This document shows, piece by piece, positions 57,582-64,000 of a DNA stretch of 64,000 nt. The DNA comes from Candidatus Latescibacterota bacterium. Its GTDB lineage: Bacteria > JAAXHH01. Position numbers and translations under genes: made by a program. The notes under the pieces are model-generated. The model saw only the letters and a list, made by a program, of their open reading frames with translations. It was not told the origin of the DNA and made no database searches. Within the stretch, counting starts at the first letter, position 1; every line of letters begins with the position of its first letter. The stretch spans positions 1 to 64,000 of the forward strand of contig JAJEHX010000045.1 in the NCBI GenBank assembly GCA_022823465.1, given 5' to 3'.

Positions 57582-59801
57582 ATGGCGATCGACGAAGGCG
57601 CGGTTGTCCGGAAGGCGGAAGCCGGGGTTCTCGCCTTCCTCGCCGAGCAGTTCCGCCGCGGCCTGATAGACGAAGGACTGTACAACCAGGCCCGCCTGAA
57701 CGTAATCCCCAATTTCCGTCACTGGCTGACCGACCCCCACATCAACCGGTTGTCCCCCCGGCTCAGAGACGGATTGAGAACCGCTGTCGAAGAGGCACGG
57801 TGGGCCGAACTGGTTGAAGCCTACGTGGACGAGATCAAGTTCGGCACGGCGGGCATACGCGGCAGAGCCGCGATGACGGACGAAGAACTGTTGACGCTCT
57901 CGCGCGACGGCATGGACGCCCCTATCCTCAAGGGGCCGAATACCCTCAACAACATTGTTCTCCTGCTGAAATCCACGGGTGTGGCGAAGTACGCCACCGA
58001 TCATGATCTCAGGTCCATCGTCATCGGTTATGACAGCCGGGTTGCGGGCCAGGATTTCGCCCGGTTGGTATCCCGGGTATTCCTCGCCGCGGGACTGAAA
58101 GTCTATTTGTTCGACGAAGCCTGCCCCTACCCCGAGATGACCTTTGCCATTCCGACGCTGGGCGCCGATATGGGCATCCTGATTTCAGCGAGTCATAACG
58201 ACCGCAGATACAATGGATACAAGCTCTCCGCCGGGACGGGATCGCAGTTTCCTCCCCGGGAACGTTCGGTCATCTACAACGACTACATCCGGAAAACGAC
58301 CCCGGCCCATATAGCGCTCGCGGACTTCGAGGAAGCCGGTGTCGACCCGAATCGCCCCGAAGACCCCCGCCTGGACGGTAATAAGCTCGTATTCCTGGGC
58401 GGCGCCGATCCGCTGCCCGGATTCGACTATCTGGACCGCCCCCTCGTCAATATGCACCAGATGTATCAGGATCAGATCAGGCGGTTCATATCCGACCCCG
58501 CCATGATGAAGTCGTGGGCGCCTTCCATCGGTATCGGGTACTGCGCTTTTCACGGAGCAGGACGAAAGGCCGTGCCCCGGTTGCTGGAAGACTTTGGTTT
58601 CACCAGGGTAAACAGGATAACCAGGCACCGGTTGAACGAGCTGAATGGCCTTTTCCCCGCCTTTCAGGAGCATCCGGAACAGCAACCGGACCCCGGAGAT
58701 CCCATGGCGTCCGAGATTGCCGTGAAGGCGTATGGCGAACAGTACGGCGCCGAATCCATGGAAGGCCTGGACCTGATGATCGGGACCGACCCGGATGCCG
58801 ACCGGGCGGGACTGGTGATCAGAATACCCTCGAAATCCCGCGCGTACCACGAGAACCGCTCTCATCTTCTGCTGTCGGCGGACGATGCCTGGTCCCTGCT
58901 GCTCTGGTACCGCCTGTCCCAGGGGGCCGTGGACGCGAGAGAAGGCCGCCCGCGGCCTGAAGAGGCCTTCATCGTGCTTTCCCACATTACGACCGACGCT
59001 CTGGTCCGAATCGCCCGCAAGCATGGGGTCGGCGTCATCAAGACCTGGGTTGGTTTCGGTCTGATAGCGAACGCGGTGGAACGCGTTTGGTCGGGAGACG
59101 ACCTGTCGGACCCCCTATTCAGGGACATCATCTATCAGACCGTGGATATGGAAGACAAGTCCAGAAGCCACAACGTGGCCTGCCTGGAGCAAAGTAACGG
59201 CTTCAGCATCCTGGGCGGCCCGCCGGCCGCGGCCAAAGCCATGGGAAGGAAAGGACACGTGCGCGACAAGGACGGGGTTTTCGCCGCGGTCCTGCTCGCC
59301 GAAGTGGCGGCCTATGCGGCGTCCCGCGGGACGACGATCTACGACCTGGTCGACGAGCAGATTTACCTGGATCCTGACGTGGGGTGTTTCGTGACCGACG
59401 TCGTGCCCGTTCCGCAGTGGGGAGAATTCAAGGGTCTGGAGGGGTTGACGCGGAAGATCGATATCCTGAAACGATGCGCGGAGATGGGAGAACGCGTCGA
59501 GGCCGGCGAATCCCTTTTACTGGACGGCCACCCCGTGCTATCGTCGGAAACCTTCGTGGCGGGCAAGTACGCGGATGTCCACCAGTGGCCCGGTTTTCCC
59601 GATGAAGGCATTCGATTCTACTTCGACGAGGAAAGACTCAATCACCTGACCGTGCGGCCTTCGGGCACTTCCCAGTGCTTCAGATTTCACATACAGTTGA
59701 AAGCGGAGCGCCTGTCACGGAGCCGCCTTGCGCAGCAAAAGCAGGAGACGCGGCAGCGCGCCCGGAGGGTGATCGGCGCGATGCGCAAACTGGTCATGTA
59801 G
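57582..59801 (+). CDS. Alpha-D-phosphohexomutase (phosphoglucomutase/phosphomannomutase family), long form
   Basis: The 739-aa protein has FGTAGIRG (residues 87-94), the phosphoserine loop ISASHN with Ser204, the metal loop GTDPDADRAG (Asp403, 405, 407), and RPSGTSQCFRFH near the C-terminus for phosphate. It interconverts hexose 1- and 6-phosphates, which feeds glycan and sugar nucleotide synthesis. It is longer than bacterial PGMs of about 550 aa, with an extra 60 N-terminal residues and an inserted stretch after the phosphoserine loop. It begins four bases after rpmA, so it may share the transcript. Confidence 0.9.
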   Translation: MAIDEGAVVRKAEAGVLAFLAEQFRRGLIDEGLYNQARLNVIPNFRHWLTDPHINRLSPRLRDGLRTAVEEARWAELVEAYVDEIKFGTAGIRGRAAMTDEELLTLSRDGMDAPILKGPNTLNNIVLLLKSTGVAKYATDHDLRSIVIGYDSRVAGQDFARLVSRVFLAAGLKVYLFDEACPYPEMTFAIPTLGADMGILISASHNDRRYNGYKLSAGTGSQFPPRERSVIYNDYIRKTTPAHIALADFEEAGVDPNRPEDPRLDGNKLVFLGGADPLPGFDYLDRPLVNMHQMYQDQIRRFISDPAMMKSWAPSIGIGYCAFHGAGRKAVPRLLEDFGFTRVNRITRHRLNELNGLFPAFQEHPEQQPDPGDPMASEIAVKAYGEQYGAESMEGLDLMIGTDPDADRAGLVIRIPSKSRAYHENRSHLLLSADDAWSLLLWYRLSQGAVDAREGRPRPEEAFIVLSHITTDALVRIARKHGVGVIKTWVGFGLIANAVERVWSGDDLSDPLFRDIIYQTVDMEDKSRSHNVACLEQSNGFSILGGPPAAAKAMGRKGHVRDKDGVFAAVLLAEVAAYAASRGTTIYDLVDEQIYLDPDVGCFVTDVVPVPQWGEFKGLEGLTRKIDILKRCAEMGERVEAGESLLLDGHPVLSSETFVAGKYADVHQWPGFPDEGIRFYFDEERLNHLTVRPSGTSQCFRFHIQLKAERLSRSRLAQQKQETRQRARRVIGAMRKLVM

Positions 59802-59871
59802 CGTGCTTCATCCGGTGACGGCCAGGCGTCCGATGGAGTCCGCGGATGGCCGATAGAATCGGAGGATGCCG

Positions 59872-61692
59872 TTAGATGGCGAAAAAGGATCTCAGGTTGT
59901 TCTCGATCTCCGCGTCTTCACGCAGCTTGGCCATCCATTCCTCGTATAACTGGTTCTGCTTCTGAAGCAGGAGCTGCCGTTTCAGGTTTTCCTTCATCAT
60001 TTCGTAGATCGATTCATCGATCGGTGTCCTGGTTTCCAGTTGAATCAGGTAGTAACCCCGTTCCCCTTCGACCAGTTCGCTCAGCGCTCCGGTATCGGTC
60101 AGTTGGAAGGCGCCTTTGATGAAAGCCAGGTCCTGGCCGATTCGAGGGATGAAAGCCTGTTGCCGGGTAATGGGATCCGTGGTGGCGACCCGGTCCGCCA
60201 GTTCGCCGGTCAACGCGTCCAGGTTTCCGCCGCCGAGGCTCGTCCTGACCTCTTCTCCCCGCAACCCGGCCTTTTCCATCTTCTGATTCCGCACGAGGAT
60301 CGATCGGATGCGCAGTGCCACTTCCTCGAGAGGCAGCACGCCCGCCGGTTCCTCTCCCGCGTTCGCAAGGACGTAGTAGCCGTTGGCGTTTTCCAGTACT
60401 TCGGCGACACCGCCGGGATCTGATCCGAAGGCGAAGGACGAAGCGCCGGCCAGGTACCCGATACCAGGGATGAACCCGTCAGGACGGTCGGCGAAATACC
60501 CGGTGGTCTCGACTTCCAGGGAATCCGGCCTGCTCCGTACGGCATCCTCCAGGCTGCTTTCGAGCGCGCGGGTTCGAAGCAGCCGCGCCTGTTCAAGCAG
60601 GTCGTTCAGGGTCTGCTGGCCGGTAATCGTCTTCAAAAGTATATGGCGGGCGCGGACCTGTTCTTCGCCCTCCCTGACCGCTGCCTCTTCCACCTGGATT
60701 ATGTGCCAGCCGAATTGCGTTTTGACGGGCTTTGCAATGGAACCGGGCGGCGTCGCGAAGGCGACCGCTTCGAATTCCGGGACCATCTCGTTTCTGCCGA
60801 AGAACCCCAGGTCCCCGCCATCGGCCGCGTTGGAAGGGTCTTCGGAGAAGTCCCTGGCCAGCGTTTCGAAATCTGCGCCATCAACAAGTTGGGCATAGAG
60901 CTCGTCGATCTGCCGTTCGACGCGCTGGGAATCGGCCACGCTCGGCTGCTTCGGAATCATGACGTAGGACAGGGAAACCCGGGCGTCCTCCATGAACGCT
61001 TCGGTATGCTCCGCATAGTACGCGGCGATGTCGTCGTCGGTAATCGATTCCGGTTCCACCTCCTGGTCTTCAGGATCGAAAAAGAGGTATTTCGCTGTTA
61101 ACTGCTCGTTCTGCCTCACGAAGGCCTGCCGGACTTCCAGGTCCGTGACGCGGGCGCCCGATATCACCCGATTGATGAGCTTTTGCCGGGGCAGCGACAG
61201 GCGGTACTGGTCTTCCAGAAACGCCCAGCCTTCGACGGCCGGATCGTTCAGCGCCTGCAGATACTTGGTCTGGTCGAATTCGCCGTCCGTCTGGAACATT
61301 TCCTGCTGCCTGACGTATTCGGGCGGACTGTTGCGAATCGCTTCGAGGATTTCAGCGTCTGTGACGACGATAGCCTGCTTTCCGATATTCTGTTCCAGCA
61401 GCGTGAGGTCTATCCGCCGGTCCCATACCTCGTTAATGATTTCCCGACTCCTGAATTCGTCCAGGCTGCCGCCCTGTTGCTGGCGATCGATCTCCTGCAG
61501 TCTTTCCACTTCAAACCGGATCTCTTCGTAAGACACCGACTCGCCGTTGATCGATCCCACGGCGTTCTGTCCGCCGGGGCCCCTGCCTGTCATGTCGGCG
61601 CCCCATTCCAGGCCGATCAGTCCCACGAAGGCGATCACGAGGATAATCATGACGACGTGGGTTCGCTCTCTCAGTAGTTTCATTAGGGCCAT
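59872..61692 (-). CDS. PpiD/SurA-like peptidyl-prolyl isomerase, membrane-anchored
   Basis: The 606-aa protein (from the ATG at 61692, with AAGGAG ten bases upstream) has an N-terminal membrane anchor (VVMIILVIAFVGLIGLEWG), a SurA_N-type chaperone region (SINGESVSYEEIRFEVERL), and a parvulin domain with VRARHILLKT and GWHIIQVEEAA at about residues 340-370, plus a second SurA-like part. Such proteins fold outer-membrane proteins from the periplasmic side of the inner membrane. Convergent with the phosphomutase gene; no terminator was seen between them. Confidence 0.88.
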   Translation of the reverse strand: MALMKLLRERTHVVMIILVIAFVGLIGLEWGADMTGRGPGGQNAVGSINGESVSYEEIRFEVERLQEIDRQQQGGSLDEFRSREIINEVWDRRIDLTLLEQNIGKQAIVVTDAEILEAIRNSPPEYVRQQEMFQTDGEFDQTKYLQALNDPAVEGWAFLEDQYRLSLPRQKLINRVISGARVTDLEVRQAFVRQNEQLTAKYLFFDPEDQEVEPESITDDDIAAYYAEHTEAFMEDARVSLSYVMIPKQPSVADSQRVERQIDELYAQLVDGADFETLARDFSEDPSNAADGGDLGFFGRNEMVPEFEAVAFATPPGSIAKPVKTQFGWHIIQVEEAAVREGEEQVRARHILLKTITGQQTLNDLLEQARLLRTRALESSLEDAVRSRPDSLEVETTGYFADRPDGFIPGIGYLAGASSFAFGSDPGGVAEVLENANGYYVLANAGEEPAGVLPLEEVALRIRSILVRNQKMEKAGLRGEEVRTSLGGGNLDALTGELADRVATTDPITRQQAFIPRIGQDLAFIKGAFQLTDTGALSELVEGERGYYLIQLETRTPIDESIYEMMKENLKRQLLLQKQNQLYEEWMAKLREDAEIENNLRSFFAI

Positions 61693-61836
61693 CTTGCCAC
61701 TGCTCCTTGCGGACATGCGCCATTCGCGCTTTCAGCGTAATTCGAGACGAATCGAAAAAGACACGTAAATATAACGGACCGGCCTCATGCCGGCAACTCA
61801 TTTGTCCCGTTGGGCCGGAACAAGGGTAAAAGATGC

Positions 61837-61865
61837 TTGACAGCCCCCGGTCCGTCGCCTATTTT
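61837..61865 (+). promoter_or_regulatory. Sigma70-type promoter of rpmE
   Basis: TTGACA at 61837-61842, 17-base spacer, TATTTT at 61860-61865. The spacer begins G and then C5GG (61844-61850), as in the promoters at 25987 and 47790. A start near 61872 leaves a leader of about 65 bases. Confidence 0.75.
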
Positions 61866-61936
61866 TGCCAGCGCGCTTTAACCAGCAGTCCCGGCAGTAT
61901 TGTTTCTCCCGGCCGAAGATCTCAAGGAGTCAGCTA

Positions 61937-62140
61937 ATGAAGAGCGGCATTCATCCGGAATACAAGGAAATCACGGTATCCTGCGCTTGCGGAAATACGT
62001 TCCAGACACGCTCCACGATCGACACGATCCATGTGGAGATTTGTTCGGCATGCCATCCATTTTATACAGGTAAGCAAAAAATGGTCGATAGCGCGGGCCG
62101 CGTGGAACGCTTCAACAGGAAGTACGGAATCGACGAATAA
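61937..62140 (+). CDS. rpmE: 50S ribosomal protein L31, zinc-binding type
   Basis: The 67-aa protein starts [19 protein letters not shown] and has four Cys ligands (Cys16, Cys18, Cys36, Cys39) of the zinc (C+) type L31. CAAGGAG stands nine to ten bases before the ATG at 61937; the longer frame upstream is not used. C+ L31 can act as zinc reserve. Confidence 0.97.
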   Translation: MKSGIHPEYKEITVSCACGNTFQTRSTIDTIHVEICSACHPFYTGKQKMVDSAGRVERFNRKYGIDE

Positions 62141-62156
62141 ACCGCAGCCGAAATTG

Positions 62157-62265
62157 GTGGTCCGCCTAGACCGCCTGGCCGACTGGCCACCTGGCCCGTC
62201 TGGCCTGGCAGCCCCCGTTCGGGCCGCCCAGGCCGTCCAGGCTGTCCAGGCTGTCCGCGAACTTC
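62157..62265. repeat. Non-coding 9-bp-period repeat between rpmE and prfA
   Basis: The gap holds degenerate 9-bp units such as AGACCGCCT, GGCCGACTG and GGCTGTCCA (the last two-and-a-half times near 62230-62262). On the minus strand they would read Gly-Pro/Gln-X like the collagen tracts in coding regions, but no gene covers them. The remaining bases to 62302 show no feature. This is the only such array outside a gene in the window. Confidence 0.8.
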
Positions 62266-62302
62266 GGAGGCCGCCTCTCTCCCTTCCCTCGCCCATGCCT
62301 CC

Positions 62303-63385
62303 ATGCTACTCCATCAACTCGAAAATATCGTTCGACGCTTTGAATCCCTCGACCGCCAGCTGGCGGATCCGGCCGTAACCACAAACCCGAATAAACTACG
62401 TGAAATCGGGCGGGAGTACCGCGACCTGACGCCGGTGATCGATCGGTATCGCGTGTACCGAAAGGTTCTGGAAGACCTCGAGTCGGCCCGGTCAGTGCTG
62501 CAGGAATCCGACACCGATCCCGACATGGCCGAACTTGCCCGGGACGAAGTGGAAAGCCTGGACCGGGAAAGGACGGCCATCGAAGAAGAGCTCACGCGGT
62601 TGCTCGTTCCCAGGGATCCCGAGGACGAGCGAAACATCATCTGCGAGATTCGGGCCGGGACGGGAGGAGACGAAGCGGCAATCTTCGCCGGAGAACTGTA
62701 CCGCATGTACAGCAGGTACGCGGACAGCCGCGGTTGGAAGACGGAAATACTGAACTCCAACGGCGCCGAGCGGGGCGGCGTGAAGGAAGTCATTTTCCAG
62801 ATCGAGGGCAAGGGCGTCTACGGCAGGCTGAAGAACGAAAGCGGAGTCCATCGCGTGCAAAGGGTCCCCGTGACGGAAACGCAGGGGCGGGTGCACACCT
62901 CCGCCGCATCGGTGGTCATACTTCCCGAAGCGGAGGAAGTGGAAGTGGAACTCGACGAGAAGAAAGATCTTGTCTTCGACGTTTTCCGTTCCTCCGGTCC
63001 GGGCGGCCAGAGTGTCAACACGACGGATTCGGCAGTGCGCATAACCCATGTCCCGACGGGCCTGGTCGTATCATGCCAGGATGAGAAGTCTCAGCATAAG
63101 AACAAGGCCAGGGCCATGAAGGTGCTGCGGGCCCGCCTGCTGGACGTGGCCCGGCAGGAACAGGAAGCGGAGCTGGCGAGCAGCCGCAGGTCCCAGGTGA
63201 GAACAGGAGACCGCAGCGAGAAGATCCGGACCTATAATTTCCCGCAGGGAAGGGTCACCGATCACCGAATCGGTTTGACCCTGTACAAGATCGACCAGAT
63301 AATGGAAGGCGGAATAGAGGAGATTACGGAGTCTCTGGCGGAAGCGGAACGGGCGGAGAAGGTGGCACAGTTCACGTCGACATGA
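62303..63385 (+). CDS. prfA: Peptide chain release factor 1
   Basis: The 360-aa protein has the peptidyl-hydrolysis GGQ at residues 234-236 ([13 protein letters not shown]) and the codon-recognition P189-V-T191 (PxT) that marks RF1 (UAA/UAG) as opposed to the SPF of RF2. [13 protein letters not shown] is another family signature. It ends in an ATGA overlap with prmC, whose product methylates the GGQ Gln. No strong ribosome site was seen before the ATG, and the 9-bp repeat lies just upstream. Confidence 0.97.
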   Translation: MLLHQLENIVRRFESLDRQLADPAVTTNPNKLREIGREYRDLTPVIDRYRVYRKVLEDLESARSVLQESDTDPDMAELARDEVESLDRERTAIEEELTRLLVPRDPEDERNIICEIRAGTGGDEAAIFAGELYRMYSRYADSRGWKTEILNSNGAERGGVKEVIFQIEGKGVYGRLKNESGVHRVQRVPVTETQGRVHTSAASVVILPEAEEVEVELDEKKDLVFDVFRSSGPGGQSVNTTDSAVRITHVPTGLVVSCQDEKSQHKNKARAMKVLRARLLDVARQEQEAELASSRRSQVRTGDRSEKIRTYNFPQGRVTDHRIGLTLYKIDQIMEGGIEEITESLAEAERAEKVAQFTST

Positions 63386-64000
63386 CAACACCCCGGATGG
63401 GCTCCATGAGCAGATTTGAATGCCCAGCCTCGTCGACCGTGCTCCAGGCGGTCGACTGGGCGGCCCGGAAACTGGACAGCCGGACGAATCCCGGCCCCGC
63501 CAGCCGGGTTGAATCAGAACTCTTGCTCGGCAAGGTGTGCGCGTCGAGCCGCCTCGAGCTGTACCTGAATCATGACAGGCGGCTCGATTTACCGCAATCT
63601 TCCCGGTTTTCGGCACTAGTAAACCGCAGAATCGGCGGGGAGCCCGTCCAGTACCTCACGGGAAGTACGGAGTTCTACGGACGCGAGTTCGCGGTTTCAC
63701 CCGCAGTATTGATCCCCCGGCCCGAGACCGAAGGGCTCGTCGACCACGTGCGGCCCTTCCTGGATGAGTGCCGGCACCGGAGGACCGGGGAGGCGGCTGT
63801 GGGCGCCCGCCCTCGAAAGGCCGTTGAAACGCGTTATGGCGGCCCTGTGAGATTCGCGGACATCGGCACGGGCGCAGGGGTCCTTGCGGTGACGCTCGCC
63901 CTGGAGTGCCCGTCCGTACAGGGGTACGCCACGGACGTTTCAGATGAGGCCCTGGGCATCGCGCGCAGGAATGCAGAAAGCCAGCTGGGGGACCGTTGCC
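63382..64000 (+). CDS. prmC: Release-factor glutamine methyltransferase (PrmC/HemK), N-terminal part
   Basis: The open frame starts with the ATG at 63382, which overlaps the prfA stop by four bases, and runs off the window end, so about 206 codons are visible. [31 protein letters not shown] and the SAM motif [18 protein letters not shown] match PrmC/HemK; the catalytic NPPY would lie after 64000. PrmC methylates the Gln of GGQ in RF1 and RF2. A stretch of Arg/Ala-rich residues ([18 protein letters not shown]) before the SAM motif is longer than usual. Confidence 0.93.
   Translation, partial: MTTPRMGSMSRFECPASSTVLQAVDWAARKLDSRTNPGPASRVESELLLGKVCASSRLELYLNHDRRLDLPQSSRFSALVNRRIGGEPVQYLTGSTEFYGREFAVSPAVLIPRPETEGLVDHVRPFLDECRHRRTGEAAVGARPRKAVETRYGGPVRFADIGTGAGVLAVTLALECPSVQGYATDVSDEALGIARRNAESQLGDRC

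Noticed and set aside
62062-62304. Minus-strand Gly/Pro-rich frames in the rpmE-prfA gap
   Set aside because: They merely translate the 9-bp repeat and have no start signal; treated as non-coding repeat.
1-64000. tRNA, rRNA, insertion sequences, integrases
   Set aside because: None was recognised by eye: no transposase motif, no terminal inverted repeats and no cloverleaf-type sequence that I could support.

Overview
The window is GC-rich (roughly 60% or more by eye), densely coding bacterial DNA from a Gram-negative organism. Evidence for this is a TonB-dependent receptor, an 8-strand-type outer-membrane barrel, heptosyltransferase-like GT9 enzymes, an MsbA-like exporter and a complete 14-subunit nuo operon. 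No rRNA gene, taxon marker or mobile element is present. The mix of several PhyH-type dioxygenases, formylglycine sulfatases with an anaerobic maturase, RraA-like proteins and an orphan peptide-type binding protein is what I would expect of an uncultured Latescibacterota/Poribacteria-like lineage, but that placement is inference.

Layout. (1) 1-6225: start of aroA (minus, cut by the window edge), a PhyH dioxygenase, an SGNH hydrolase, an MDR oxidoreductase, a fused FAD-oxidoreductase/SelD and an unknown 177-aa protein. (2) 6301-17278: a plus-strand island behind a good sigma70-like promoter: RraA-like protein, sulfatase, peptide-type SBP, PhyH, sulfatase, unknown TIM-barrel-like protein, a frameshifted third sulfatase, and a radical-SAM sulfatase maturase with a SEC-C tail. 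It reads as a catabolic unit for a sulfated substrate. (3) 17367-25864: GPP34-like protein, TonB receptor divergent from an OM barrel, cold-shock gene with long leader and terminator, short M1 peptidase divergent from another PhyH, and an MTA-phosphorylase-like enzyme. (4) 25987-41557: nuoABCDEFGHIJKLMN with pyrE between nuoB and nuoC, followed by a polyprenyl diphosphate synthase (probably quinone side chain). (5) 41561-55311: a glycan/LPS-core-type cluster of GT2, GT4 and GT9 transferases, a radical-SAM/SPASM enzyme, an MsbA-like ABC exporter and a methyltransferase, with a two-gene Na+/solute symporter in the middle. (6) 55308-64000: housekeeping genes rng, rplU, rpmA, a phosphohexomutase, a PpiD-like foldase, rpmE, prfA and the start of prmC.

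Two sequence-level patterns cut across these regions. First, short direct duplications (8-29 bp) sit at gene ends, often copying the stop codon of the upstream gene; in the nuoM-nuoN junction this creates a six-codon mini-ORF chained by ATGA overlaps. Second, a 9-bp-period GC-rich repeat that reads as collagen-like Gly-Pro-X in frame appears inside unrelated proteins (TonB receptor linker, NuoC N-terminus, ABC exporter loop, GT9 N-terminus) and also in decayed form in the non-coding rpmE-prfA gap, which suggests a DNA-level process rather than protein selection. Promoters are readable: several TTGACA-N16/17-TAnnnT sites, three of which carry a C5-6GG tract just after the -35. Alternative starts (TTG, GTG) are common.
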